This document shows positions 1-8,606 of a DNA stretch of 42,218 nucleotides, piece after piece. The notes below the pieces were generated by a model. It had not been told where the DNA came from. It saw only the letters and a list, made by a program, of their open reading frames with translations, and ran no database searches. Source of the DNA: AM-2324 sp042091035 (GTDB taxonomy: Bacteria; Bacteroidota; Bacteroidia; Chitinophagales; Saprospiraceae); contig JBELIG010000007.1 in the NCBI GenBank assembly GCA_042091035.1, positions 1 to 42,218 of the forward strand, read 5' to 3'. The translations under genes and the position numbers were made by a program. The stretch's first letter is position 1, and each line of letters begins with the position of its first letter.

Positions 1-141
1 TGTCCTATGAATGCGATATTTGGTCAGGCTTCAGGCTTTTTGAAGCATGCAATGGATTATGAATCTTTGAGGAAGTATGTAGAACTTCAAGTTTCTGGAT
101 ACAAGATTGCCTCAAAGTTATTAAGTGTAAAAGAAGATTAA
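1..141 (+). CDS. 3' end of an unidentified gene (partial)
   Basis: An open frame enters from the left edge and ends at the TAA at 139-141, giving the last 46 residues of a protein (start CPMNAIFGQASG, end LLSVKED). I do not recognise the family. The next start codon follows 12 nt later on the same strand, so it is probably co-transcribed with the HMG-CoA reductase gene. A mevalonate-pathway function would fit the neighbourhood, but nothing in these residues proves it. Confidence 0.55.
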   Translation, partial: CPMNAIFGQASGFLKHAMDYESLRKYVELQVSGYKIASKLLSVKED

Positions 142-153
142 ACGAAATATATT

Positions 154-1479
154 ATGGAGGCAAAGAAATTTGTTTCAGGCTTTTCAAAGATGACTAAAGA
201 GGAAAAGATCGAGTGGATCTCTAGTTTCTATAATGATACTGGAAAGCTTGATCTTAATATGTTTGAAGCATTCTGGCATCAGGATGAAGCTTTGCAAACT
301 GTCCTGGAGAACTTTAGTGAAAATACCATCTCAAATTTTCCAATGCCCTTCGGGATAGCTCCAAATTTTCATATCAACAATAAGGTATATGCCGTACCTA
401 TGGTTATTGAAGAAAGTTCTGTTGTTGCTGCCGCTTCAAGTGCAGCTAAGTTTTGGATGGATAAAGGAGGCTTCAATTGTGAGGTGCTAGGAACTACTAA
501 AATTGGACAATTACACTTCAAATTTACGGGAGGTATAGATGCACTGTATGAACATTTTGATCGAATAAAATCTACACTGATAGAATCTGTCCAAGCGCTT
601 ACCGCAAATATGCGCAAACGGGGAGGAGGAGTTTTAGATATTGAGTTAGTAGATTTTAGTGCTCAAGAGGAGAATTATTACCAACTAAGAGTTTCTTTTG
701 AAACCTGCGATAGTATGGGTGCTAATTTTATCAACTCTGTTCTGGAGCAATTTGGCTTAGAGTTAAAGGCGTATCTGTCTAACCTCTATCCAAAGCAGCA
801 TTCAGAAGTTTTTATGGCTATCCTTTCAAACCTTACACCAAACTGCATAGTTAGGGCTTCGGTTTCTTGTCCTGTAGAAGCTTTGGATGCAATAAGTCCT
901 GCGTTTTCAGGAATTGAGTTTGCAGAGCGGTTCCGTATGGCTGTTCGAATTGCAGAAATTGACCCCTATCGGGCTACTACACATAATAAAGGAATATACA
1001 ATGGGGTAGACTCTGTTGTATTAGCTACTGGAAATGACTTTAGAGCTGTGGAGGCTTGTGGACATGCCTATGCAGCAAAGGATGGGGCTTATTCGTCCTT
1101 ATCACATTGTACTGTTGAGGATGGCACCTTTAAATTTTGGATAGATTTACCTATAGCTCTCGGTACAGTTGGAGGATTGACGAAGTTACATCCACTTGCA
1201 AATCTGGCATTAGAGTTGTTAGGTAGACCTTCAGCGCAAGAGTTGATGACAATAATCGCCTCTGTTGGATTGGCACAAAATTTTGCTGCTTTACGTTCTC
1301 TGGTGACCACTGGTATTCAAAAAGGGCATATGAAAATGCACCTGAAAAACATACTCACACAGTTCAGTGCAAGTCCAAGTGAGGAAATAGCTGTCAATAG
1401 CTACTTTACAGAAAGAGTGATCAGTCATTCAGCTGTTAGAGATTTCATAATGGATCTTCGTGCTCAATTAGAACAATAG
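154..1479 (+). CDS. hydroxymethylglutaryl-CoA reductase, class II
   Basis: The product (441 aa) interconverts HMG-CoA and mevalonate, the committed step of the mevalonate route to isoprenoids. It has the length and motifs of the soluble bacterial class II enzymes, without the membrane domain of class I. Visible motifs are the ENT-type segment near residue 56, the catalytic Glu region VPMVIEESS (E86/E87), the NAD(P)-binding DSMGAN (186-191), catalytic Lys in HNKG (K279), catalytic Asp in TGND (D295) and the C-terminal catalytic His in KGHM (H392). Bacterial class II enzymes are often labelled 'degradative', but the adjacent GHMP kinase (1489) supports a biosynthetic role here. No other mevalonate-pathway gene is recognisable in the window. 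The ATG at 154 is the first in frame and leaves a 12-nt gap to the upstream gene. Confidence 0.95.
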   Translation: MEAKKFVSGFSKMTKEEKIEWISSFYNDTGKLDLNMFEAFWHQDEALQTVLENFSENTISNFPMPFGIAPNFHINNKVYAVPMVIEESSVVAAASSAAKFWMDKGGFNCEVLGTTKIGQLHFKFTGGIDALYEHFDRIKSTLIESVQALTANMRKRGGGVLDIELVDFSAQEENYYQLRVSFETCDSMGANFINSVLEQFGLELKAYLSNLYPKQHSEVFMAILSNLTPNCIVRASVSCPVEALDAISPAFSGIEFAERFRMAVRIAEIDPYRATTHNKGIYNGVDSVVLATGNDFRAVEACGHAYAAKDGAYSSLSHCTVEDGTFKFWIDLPIALGTVGGLTKLHPLANLALELLGRPSAQELMTIIASVGLAQNFAALRSLVTTGIQKGHMKMHLKNILTQFSASPSEEIAVNSYFTERVISHSAVRDFIMDLRAQLEQ

Positions 1480-1488
1480 ATACAATCA

Positions 1489-2421
1489 TTGAATACTAAA
1501 TCTACATATTACAGTGCGGGTAAATTCTTATTGAGTGGAGAGTATCTGGTCCTTGATGGAGCTAAATCTATTGGCTTGCCATGTACTTTAGGACAATCTA
1601 TGGAGCTAAGTCAAGGACCTGGATCAGGAAGATTAACTTGGTTGAGTTATAAAAAAGATGCCCAGCTTTGGATGTCTTGTTCACTAGATTTAAAAAATCT
1701 TGAGGTCATTGAGACCAGTGATGTTTCATTTTCTAATCGCTTACAGCAAGTAATAAGAGCATGCTTGGAACTTGGCGGTCACCCGCTTGATTTAGCATTC
1801 GATTATACTTTCATCACAAGCCTTGAATTTGATCCCGCTTGGGGACTTGGTTCTTCCTCCACATTTATTGCAAATATTGCAGACTTCTTTAATGTCAATC
1901 CATATAAACTTTTGGAAAGAACCTTTGGCGGGTCTGGATATGACATAGCAGCTGCTCAAGCGAAGGGACCTTTTTATTATCAGCTAAATGCTGGAGATGC
2001 AGAAGTTTCCCCAGTGGACTTTAGGCCTGAATTCAGATCGGCTTTATTTTTTGTCTATCTCAATGAAAAGCAAAACTCCCGAACAGGAATCAAGAACTAC
2101 AAGTCTGTAACAAAGAATAAAGACTCATATATTGAACGTGTATCTGCAATTAGCGAGTCGCTTATGTTGTCCGATACACTCGGTCAATTTAGTGCTTTGA
2201 TGGATGAGCACGAACAGTTGATTTCAGAGCTAATGGATATGCAACCAGTAAAGGATCGCTTGTTCAGCGATTTTGAGGGTTCTATAAAATCATTAGGTGC
2301 ATGGGGTGGAGACTTTGTGCTTGCCTGCAGTGCGCAAGGTCCTGAATATCTTGAAGCTTATTTTAAAGAAAAAGGCTACAATGTCATACTCAGTTATGAC
2401 CAAATCATAAAATACGAATAG
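1489..2421 (+). CDS. GHMP-family kinase (mevalonate or phosphomevalonate kinase-like)
   Basis: A 310-aa small-molecule kinase of the GHMP superfamily. Residues 9-24 (SAGKFLLSGEYLVLDG) match the N-terminal motif of mevalonate-type kinases. The ATP-binding glycine/serine loop is GLGSSS at 119-124, and GGSGYDIA (147-154) is the motif seen in mevalonate and phosphomevalonate kinases. Lying nine nt downstream of HMG-CoA reductase, it most likely phosphorylates mevalonate or phosphomevalonate, but the substrate cannot be fixed from motifs alone. The start is TTG at 1489; no ATG exists before the conserved motif. The following reductase gene starts 1 nt after the stop, indicating translational coupling. 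Confidence 0.85.
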   Translation: MNTKSTYYSAGKFLLSGEYLVLDGAKSIGLPCTLGQSMELSQGPGSGRLTWLSYKKDAQLWMSCSLDLKNLEVIETSDVSFSNRLQQVIRACLELGGHPLDLAFDYTFITSLEFDPAWGLGSSSTFIANIADFFNVNPYKLLERTFGGSGYDIAAAQAKGPFYYQLNAGDAEVSPVDFRPEFRSALFFVYLNEKQNSRTGIKNYKSVTKNKDSYIERVSAISESLMLSDTLGQFSALMDEHEQLISELMDMQPVKDRLFSDFEGSIKSLGAWGGDFVLACSAQGPEYLEAYFKEKGYNVILSYDQIIKYE

Positions 2422-2422
2422 A

Positions 2423-3148
2423 ATGGCTCGGTGGAAAAAAGCAGTGATTGAAGAAATCAATAGGATTAGTCCAACTACACAGACCTTTATTCTGAAAATA
2501 GAATCGGAAGATCCGTTTACGTTTAAGGCGGGACAGTTTATAACAATGGATTTGCCCATAGGAGAAAAAAGATTAGATCGTTGGCGTTCTTATTCCGTAT
2601 CCTCAGCACCTTCTGTAGATAACCGACTTGAACTATGTATCGTTGAAGTTGAAAATGGTAAAGCCTCGAAGTATTTGTTTCATGAGGCACAAGTGGGAAC
2701 AGAGCTAAAAATCAAAGGACCAGGTGGAACATTTTACTTACCAGAAGCATTAAAAAAACCTTCCGTATTTATTTGTACAGGTACTGGTGTGGCTCCTTTT
2801 GTATCTATGTTGATAGAGCTAAAGAGTCGATCAGCCTTTGATCAGCCGATACACCTTATATTCGGTACACGCACAGAGGAAGGCATTCTGTACAGAGCAT
2901 TTTTTGAGGAATTGGCTGCAAGTGAGCCAAAGTTTACCTATGATATCTGTCTTTCAAGAGCAGACGAATCTTGGAAAGGTCACCGGGGATATGTGCATGC
3001 GGTTTATGAACAGCTTTATGCAAGTCAAGCTGATCAAGTCAATTATTATCTATGTGGCTGGTCAAATATGGTCGATCAGGCAATAGATATTTTGAAAAAT
3101 AAGATGCAAGTTCCAGCAGCAAATATTTTCCACGAATTATACGGTTAG
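2423..3148 (+). CDS. FAD-dependent ferredoxin/flavodoxin-NADP reductase-like oxidoreductase
   Basis: A 241-aa protein with the two-domain ferredoxin-NADP reductase fold. The FAD-binding motif is RSYS at 55-58, the nicotinamide-binding GTGVAP motif is at 120-125, and YYLCGWSNMV near 213 is the usual C-terminal NAD(P)-pocket segment. There is no cysteine pattern for a plant-type [2Fe-2S] domain, so it must pass electrons to a separate protein. Its start lies 1 nt after the GHMP kinase stop, so it belongs to that transcript. Why a flavin reductase travels with mevalonate genes is not evident; feeding electrons to an isoprenoid-modifying enzyme is a guess. The Rieske oxygenase at 34898-35986 also needs a reductase, but the two are 32 kb apart. 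Confidence 0.85.
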   Translation: MARWKKAVIEEINRISPTTQTFILKIESEDPFTFKAGQFITMDLPIGEKRLDRWRSYSVSSAPSVDNRLELCIVEVENGKASKYLFHEAQVGTELKIKGPGGTFYLPEALKKPSVFICTGTGVAPFVSMLIELKSRSAFDQPIHLIFGTRTEEGILYRAFFEELAASEPKFTYDICLSRADESWKGHRGYVHAVYEQLYASQADQVNYYLCGWSNMVDQAIDILKNKMQVPAANIFHELYG

Positions 3149-3178
3149 TAAAAAATATTGCAAGTTGAAAAAATCAAG

Positions 3179-3208
3179 TTGAATAAAACATATTTCTATT
3201 CTAATTTG
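3179..3208 (+). promoter_or_regulatory. candidate promoter of the DUF5691/MoxR/DUF5682 operon
   Basis: TTG at 3179-3181, a 20-nt spacer and TAATTTG at 3202-3208 resemble the Bacteroidota sigma-A promoter (TTG, about 19 nt, TAnnTTTG), one base short in the -7 box. It sits 33 nt before the GTG start at 3242 in the only sizeable gap ahead of the six-gene operon. Confidence 0.35.
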
Positions 3209-3241
3209 TAGGTCTATAGTAACCATTAATTCAATTTTCTT

Positions 3242-4081
3242 GTGAATCAGGACACACTTAAACTTTTAAGATTAGCGAAAGGCTTCCTCGGATCTGAGGA
3301 TGACTTTAAAGCGGTGCGTATCCTTAGGAAGTTGATTAAGGAAAAAAGAGGAGATCATTATCCTGCAGAATGGCTCGCTGAATTATACTTCAAAAGGAAG
3401 GAATGGAAACCTGCTTTGTATTATGCCCAATCAGCCTTCGATGCCAGTGAGAAGAAAGAAAGTCTGAATTATATTATAGGTATTGCTGGCACTGCAGGCG
3501 GTAAAGTTAAGCTTGCTGACAAAGCTTGGGAAGCACTTGATGTATTTGAGCAAGATTGGAAAGGTATATATGTAGGCCTGTATTATCAGACCTACAAGGA
3601 AAAGAAGATTTATAGGGCAGAGATGATTTCTCCATGCTTAGCAAGAGTGAGTTCAATACCATTTCCCAGTTCTACCTTATGTGTAGGTGATATTGTGCTT
3701 TTTGACAGACGCGGAACAGGCAGTGCTTTCAGTGAGGAGGAAAATATCGAAATCTATCCTTTTTTAGATCGCCAAAAGCGCAGTTTCTATAAAGTATTTT
3801 CCTGTAGGTTGGAGCCTTGCACTTTATCAGAGTTTAGAATGCTGATGTATCTATGTCAGCGAAATCAGGTTTTTTTCGATGTTTGGTCAAATACGACTGT
3901 TCATTTTTTGGGTTCTAAAAAACAGAAAAATCCTGAAATTTATTTAGGTTTAGTAGATGCCAATGCGGGTAAATCTCATTATATCGCATTAGCCGGACAA
4001 CGTAAGGTAGATATTCTTAAGGTCCTTTTGGACTGGAAGGGTATCACGCACAAGTCTTACGATCTGTTGCGTAAGCACTAA
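3242..4081 (+). CDS. TPR-like hypothetical protein
   Basis: A 279-aa protein of unknown function. Residues 1-100 are helical and read as two or three degenerate TPR units (AEWLAELYFKRKEWKPALYYA near residue 42), suggesting a protein-binding N-terminus. Residues 120-279 contain a mixed alpha/beta region rich in aromatic residues that I cannot assign. There is no signal peptide or membrane segment, so it is probably cytoplasmic. Translation appears to start at GTG 3242; no in-frame ATG occurs near the N-terminus. It leads the operon, with 14 nt to the DUF2891 gene. Confidence 0.7.
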   Translation: MNQDTLKLLRLAKGFLGSEDDFKAVRILRKLIKEKRGDHYPAEWLAELYFKRKEWKPALYYAQSAFDASEKKESLNYIIGIAGTAGGKVKLADKAWEALDVFEQDWKGIYVGLYYQTYKEKKIYRAEMISPCLARVSSIPFPSSTLCVGDIVLFDRRGTGSAFSEEENIEIYPFLDRQKRSFYKVFSCRLEPCTLSEFRMLMYLCQRNQVFFDVWSNTTVHFLGSKKQKNPEIYLGLVDANAGKSHYIALAGQRKVDILKVLLDWKGITHKSYDLLRKH

Positions 4082-4095
4082 ACTTAAACAGCTTT

Positions 4096-5178
4096 ATGAA
4101 ACATCTCTTTAATCTAAGTTTTCTTCTTGTATTTATTTCGACTCTGTCTTTTGCTCAAAGTCCCTTGTTGTCTATTCCTTATGATAATGGTTTAGAGGAA
4201 GAGGTTGCGATGAACTTTGCAAGGATAGCGCTTGATTGTATGCATAAAGAATATCCGAATAAGCTAAATCAGGTATTAAAAACAGAGGCGGATCTGAGGA
4301 CTCCTAAAGATTTACACCCTGCTTTTTATGGTTGTTTTGATTGGCATTCTTCTGTTCATGGTCATTGGATGCTGATCCGAATCATGAAACAATTTCCCAA
4401 GAATAAATTTGCAGCAGAAATACGGACGAAGCTTGGTCAAAACCTGACTTCAGAAAATCTAATGGCGGAAGTGGCTTACTTCGAACAATCAAGTTCGAGT
4501 TGGGAGCGCACTTATGGTTGGGCTTGGTTGCTTAAGCTTGCAGAGGAGCTTTACAGTTGGGATGATCCTCAGGGTCAAGTGTGGTTCACTAATATCGATG
4601 CACTTGCTGCCGTTGTCGCTAAAAAATACATTACATTTCTTCCGACGCAGAATTATCCTGTACGGACAGGGGTGCATCCAAATACTGCCTTCGGATTATC
4701 CTTTGCACACGATTATGCTACGACAGTAGGAGATTTAAACTTAAAGAATATTATTGAAAAACGGGCTTTGGATTATTATGCTCAGGATAAAAGATGTCCT
4801 TGTAGTTGGGAGCCTTCTGGAGAAGATTTTTTATCACCTTGCTTGGAAGAGGCCAACTTAATGGCTAGGATTATGCCTGATCGAACGTTTAAAAAGTGGT
4901 TTAGGCAATTCTTTGCAGGGAACGGGCTTGATTATTATCAAACTCCTGCCGATGTTAGTAATCGCTCTGATCCAAAGATCGTGCACCTGGATGGCTTGAA
5001 TTTGAGCAGAGCCTGGTGTCTATTTTATTTGGATAAAGCTACAGAGGGTACTTATCCAGCCTTAAGGTCTATGGCAGATGCTAACTTGAATGCTTCACTT
5101 CCACATGTTGCAACAGAGCATTACGAGGGTTCTCATTGGCTTGCTTCCTTCGCAATCTATGCACTAAGCCAAAAATAA
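4096..5178 (+). CDS. DUF2891 family exported protein
   Basis: A 360-aa protein with a signal peptide (residues 1-20, ending near SFAQ) followed by a DUF2891-type domain. Features I associate with this family are the HPAFYGCFDWHSSVHGHW segment near residue 73, repeated Trp/His-rich helical motifs, and the C-terminal segment beginning HVATEHYEGSHW near residue 336. The fold looks like an alpha/alpha toroid as in glycosidases or epimerases, but no enzymatic activity is established for the family to my knowledge. Export puts it in the periplasm, separate from the cytoplasmic AAA+ and DUF proteins encoded by the same operon. It lies 4 nt before the glycosyltransferase gene. Confidence 0.8.
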   Translation: MKHLFNLSFLLVFISTLSFAQSPLLSIPYDNGLEEEVAMNFARIALDCMHKEYPNKLNQVLKTEADLRTPKDLHPAFYGCFDWHSSVHGHWMLIRIMKQFPKNKFAAEIRTKLGQNLTSENLMAEVAYFEQSSSSWERTYGWAWLLKLAEELYSWDDPQGQVWFTNIDALAAVVAKKYITFLPTQNYPVRTGVHPNTAFGLSFAHDYATTVGDLNLKNIIEKRALDYYAQDKRCPCSWEPSGEDFLSPCLEEANLMARIMPDRTFKKWFRQFFAGNGLDYYQTPADVSNRSDPKIVHLDGLNLSRAWCLFYLDKATEGTYPALRSMADANLNASLPHVATEHYEGSHWLASFAIYALSQK

Positions 5179-5182
5179 CAAT

Positions 5183-6193
5183 ATGGCAGAGCCAACGATC
5201 AGTATTCTGATGCCGGTATACAATGCTGCTCCATTTCTAGAGGATTGTATAGATTCTATACTTTCACAAGACTTTAGGGATTGGGAGTTGATTGCTGTAA
5301 ATGATCAATCATTAGATGATTCGGCTTTAATATTAGAGCGCTATGCTAAGCAGGATGCTCGTATAAAGCCCTTGAACAATACAAGTGAAAAAGGTATAAT
5401 TCCTGCTTTAAGGTTAGCATTTGAGAACAGTAGTGGACGATTTATCACTAGGATGGATGCGGACGACAGGATGCCTACATCCAAACTTAACCTATTATAT
5501 AGCTTACTAGAAAAAGCAGGTCCAGGATATGTTGCCACCGGAAAAGTAGAATATTTTTCCGACACAGTCTTGAAAGATGGTTACAAAAGATACGCATCCT
5601 GGTTGAATGGTTTAGTCGATCAAAATTGCCATGCTTTAGAAGTATTTCGTGAATGTGTTATTCCTTCGCCAGCTTGGCTGATTGGTCGATCAGATCTGTG
5701 CCGATGTGAAGCCTTTGATTCAGATCGTTATCCAGAAGATTACGATCTTGTTTTTCGTTTTTTCAAGCATGGATTACAAGTAGCCTGCACGGATGAGGTG
5801 GTTCATTATTGGCGAGATCATGCTGATCGCACTTCAAGGAACGTTGAAACCTATTCGCAGAATGCATATTTTGATATTAAGGTCCATTACCTGCCTTTTT
5901 TCGTAGCTGATTCGAATAAGCAGCTGATTCTATGGGGAGCTGGTAGAAAAGGAAAACGCTTGGCTAAAAAATTAATTGATGCAGGTTTAAGCTTTTTGTG
6001 GACTTGTAATGTTGAGTCTAAGTGGGGTCACATTATCCAAGGCCAAGAAATGAAAGAACCTTCCTCGCTTTCGGCCTTAGAAAACCCGATGGTTCTGATC
6101 GCTGTATCTGGTCCTCAAGATCAATTAGACTTGGAACGTCAATTGAAAGCACAAGGATTGGAGAAAGGAATTTCTTATTACTTTTTTTGTTAG
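5183..6193 (+). CDS. GT2-family glycosyltransferase with C-terminal Rossmann-like domain
   Basis: A 336-aa protein. Residues 1-225 form a GT-A glycosyltransferase family 2 domain: N-terminal ISILMPVYNAAPFLEDCI, the nucleotide-binding ND pair near residue 39, the metal-binding MDADD near residue 91 and the EDYDLVFR acceptor/base motif near residue 190. Residues 250-336 form a separate domain opening with ILWGAGRKGKRLAKKL, a GxGxxG-like nucleotide-binding turn followed by an alternating beta/alpha pattern. This resembles the small NAD(P)/sugar-nucleotide-binding domains attached to some bacterial glycosyltransferases and methyltransferases. The acceptor is unknown. No other polysaccharide genes lie nearby; the gene is locked between DUF2891 and DUF5691 with 4-nt gaps on each side. 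Confidence 0.88.
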   Translation: MAEPTISILMPVYNAAPFLEDCIDSILSQDFRDWELIAVNDQSLDDSALILERYAKQDARIKPLNNTSEKGIIPALRLAFENSSGRFITRMDADDRMPTSKLNLLYSLLEKAGPGYVATGKVEYFSDTVLKDGYKRYASWLNGLVDQNCHALEVFRECVIPSPAWLIGRSDLCRCEAFDSDRYPEDYDLVFRFFKHGLQVACTDEVVHYWRDHADRTSRNVETYSQNAYFDIKVHYLPFFVADSNKQLILWGAGRKGKRLAKKLIDAGLSFLWTCNVESKWGHIIQGQEMKEPSSLSALENPMVLIAVSGPQDQLDLERQLKAQGLEKGISYYFFC

Positions 6194-6197
6194 ACTT

Positions 6198-7511
6198 ATG
6201 GCATACGACTGGAATAAATTAAAACAGGATAGTATCATTGGGTTTTCCTACAGCAGTAGTGAGGAGGAGGCATTTTTAGGTCTTAAGGCAAAGGTGAAAG
6301 ATCTTGTTAAGGCAAGTATTTTACTTCGGAGTAGTCCTGATTTTGTAGAGCTAAAAGGGGAGTCTGAACCTGGAGAATATAAAATAAGTCGCAAAATTTT
6401 GCCGGCCATAATCGCAGAAGAACTTCGAGCCTACATTGATGCAGATATTCCCTATGGATTTCAATACTTCGTTCGTTATTGCCATCATAATAAATTTGCT
6501 CTGGACACAGACCTGGTTATTGATCTGTATGATTTTTTTCAGTCAGACCCTTATTCAATAAAGTGGCTAAGTCTATTATTAGAGGATTTTCAATTAGAAA
6601 TGCTTTATGTATATGACGAGCAAGAGTCAAGGCTTAAAAAGCACGTACTAGAAATCAACGGTGACTTTGAGCTAGATCTTATACTTCGAACTGCCCAGCG
6701 GACTTTGTGGAAGGCTATGCAGACCGACGATAAAATAATGTGTAGAGAAACTATGGAGATATTATCTGTTCAGTTGAAGAAACAGAGCAGTGAGTATTTG
6801 GATTATATTGAAACTTTATGGCTGAGGCAAATGGATCAAGATGGATTTCTTATAGCCGAAATTAACAAGGTACTTGATACCTTGAAATCAGATAAAATCT
6901 CCTTTAAGAAATCCTCAAGTGCTGTATTTTTACAAGCAGTTCATTTTGGGACTTTAAAACGGGAAATGGGAGTAGAGCATTTGAAAGCCATTATTGAAGT
7001 TCCTGAAATTCTCCAAGGGTTTATCCACAATGTCTATGTGAATAATGATAGTGAACATGCTTTTTGGCTGATTCAGTCAATTCTTCAAAAACGGATCGCA
7101 ATAGACGATAATGTCCTTATTGGGAAGTTAGTATTTGGGCTTAGTGTAGAATCGTATAAAGCATTGTGGGCGGAAATTTTAATGGAGGATTTATTGGATG
7201 GAAATGAAGTAGTGCTGGTGGACCTTTTTTTGTCAGCTTGGCAAACACTACCATGGTCCTTAGTAAAACGCATACTTACCATATTGAGTCCTGCCCATGT
7301 TCGCTCTAAGGAATTGTTATTTTTGAATCGCTTGACCTATGTTGTTTCTAAAGAGGCATCAAATGAAGCACTAGACTTTTTATCTTCAGTAAATAGTCGT
7401 TTTTTAGAGCAAGCTCAGTTAGTTGCAAATGTGGGATTTGGTCAGCTGTTCGCGAAAAGAAATGGATTTTTACACCTATTGAATAAATACGGTCATTTAC
7501 CTAAAGGTTAA
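6198..7511 (+). CDS. DUF5691 family protein
   Basis: A 437-aa, almost entirely alpha-helical protein without signal peptide or membrane segment. I assign it to DUF5691 mainly by context: it immediately precedes a MoxR ATPase and a DUF5682 protein, the arrangement in which DUF5691 is normally found. Consistent features are the N-terminal segment with ASILLRSSP near residue 45, and the HEAT/armadillo-like helical pairs of the remainder. It probably serves as a scaffold or substrate adaptor for the ATPase, which is inference. The ATG at 6198 starts 4 nt after the glycosyltransferase stop, and the ATPase gene starts 4 nt after its own stop, so the three proteins are likely made in fixed proportion. 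Confidence 0.65.
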   Translation: MAYDWNKLKQDSIIGFSYSSSEEEAFLGLKAKVKDLVKASILLRSSPDFVELKGESEPGEYKISRKILPAIIAEELRAYIDADIPYGFQYFVRYCHHNKFALDTDLVIDLYDFFQSDPYSIKWLSLLLEDFQLEMLYVYDEQESRLKKHVLEINGDFELDLILRTAQRTLWKAMQTDDKIMCRETMEILSVQLKKQSSEYLDYIETLWLRQMDQDGFLIAEINKVLDTLKSDKISFKKSSSAVFLQAVHFGTLKREMGVEHLKAIIEVPEILQGFIHNVYVNNDSEHAFWLIQSILQKRIAIDDNVLIGKLVFGLSVESYKALWAEILMEDLLDGNEVVLVDLFLSAWQTLPWSLVKRILTILSPAHVRSKELLFLNRLTYVVSKEASNEALDFLSSVNSRFLEQAQLVANVGFGQLFAKRNGFLHLLNKYGHLPKG

Positions 7512-7515
7512 TCAA

Positions 7516-8604
7516 ATGAGCAAGCAAAGTTTTTTACATCAGTATTCAGAAGAAAAGTATAAAAAGGAGTTGGCTGCTTTGGTGAAGGCCGATAAAGCAC
7601 CAAAGCCAGAAAACTGGAAATTGTCTCCAAAAGCTGTTGTTCACTTCTTGATGGGCGGCCCTTTGGGCGCTAAAACTAAGATCACTCCTAAATATTTTGG
7701 GGATCGAAGATTGATGGAGGTAGCTGTAGCTTCTCTGGCAACCGATCGGGCTTTATTATTGGTCGGAGTTCCGGGAACAGCAAAGACTTGGGTATCTGAA
7801 CATATTGCCGCCGGTATTTGTGGAGATTCAAAGATATTAGTGCAGGGTACTGCAGGAATTATGGAGGATGCGCTTCGATATGGTTGGAATTATGCAACGC
7901 TTCTTAAGGATGGGCCTAGCATGGATGCCATCGTACCTTCTCCAGTAATGTACGCTATGCAAACTGGAAAAATTGCTCGTATAGAAGAGCTGACGCGTAT
8001 ACCTTCCGATGTTCAGGATTCCTTGCTGACCATCCTTTCAGAAAAGAGCCTCCCTGTACCTGAACTAAATCAAGAGATTAGAGCTGTTAGTGGGTTTAAT
8101 ATCATAGCCACCTCCAATACTCGAGACAAAGGGGTGAATGAATTATCTGCAGCAATGCAAAGACGATTCAATGTTGTAGAACTTCCTTTGCCAAAGTATC
8201 TGAAGGATGAGGTTAAGATTGTTCAGAATAGATTACAAGCTATGGACACGCAAGTTGAGTTGGAAGAGAATGCAATTCCAGAGGCAGCAGTATTAAAGCT
8301 TGTTCAGGTATTTAGAGAACTTCGGAATGGAATAGTCGAAGAGGGGAGTGTCAAGTTGAAAAGTCCAAGTGCTGGATTGAGTACCGCTGAGGCAATATCC
8401 GTTTTGAATAATGCACAGGTTTTAGCCACGCACTTTGGAGATGGAGTTGTTGGAGACAAGGACCTGGCAGTAGGATTGACGAATGCAGTACTCAAGGACC
8501 CTCAAAATGACCGAGCTATCTTCAATGAATATCTTGAGGTCGTGATGAAGAATAGGGAGGAAATGAAGAATCTTTACGATGCTTGCAAGGCTTTAATATT
8601 CTAA
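7516..8604 (+). CDS. MoxR-type AAA+ ATPase of the DUF5691/DUF5682 module
   Basis: A 362-aa AAA+ ATPase. Walker A is GVPGTAKT at residues 84-91. The Walker B position reads IARIEELTR (about 153-161), with Glu-Glu in place of the usual Asp-Glu. Sensor 1 is NIIATSNTRDKG near 205, followed by the arginine pair MQRRFN near 224. The Walker B variant and N-terminal extension separate it from the MoxR protein at 17561-18586, whose Walker B is the classical LVDEINR. MoxR ATPases generally remodel or activate partner proteins, often ones with a vWA domain. No vWA gene accompanies this one. It presumably works with DUF5691 and DUF5682, whose genes are 4 nt upstream and contiguous downstream. Confidence 0.9.
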   Translation: MSKQSFLHQYSEEKYKKELAALVKADKAPKPENWKLSPKAVVHFLMGGPLGAKTKITPKYFGDRRLMEVAVASLATDRALLLVGVPGTAKTWVSEHIAAGICGDSKILVQGTAGIMEDALRYGWNYATLLKDGPSMDAIVPSPVMYAMQTGKIARIEELTRIPSDVQDSLLTILSEKSLPVPELNQEIRAVSGFNIIATSNTRDKGVNELSAAMQRRFNVVELPLPKYLKDEVKIVQNRLQAMDTQVELEENAIPEAAVLKLVQVFRELRNGIVEEGSVKLKSPSAGLSTAEAISVLNNAQVLATHFGDGVVGDKDLAVGLTNAVLKDPQNDRAIFNEYLEVVMKNREEMKNLYDACKALIF

Positions 8605-8606
8605 AC

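Noticed and set aside
5183..6193. The GT2 gene as part of a polysaccharide gene cluster.
   Set aside because: Its neighbours on both sides belong to the DUF5691/MoxR operon, and no other glycan genes are adjacent.
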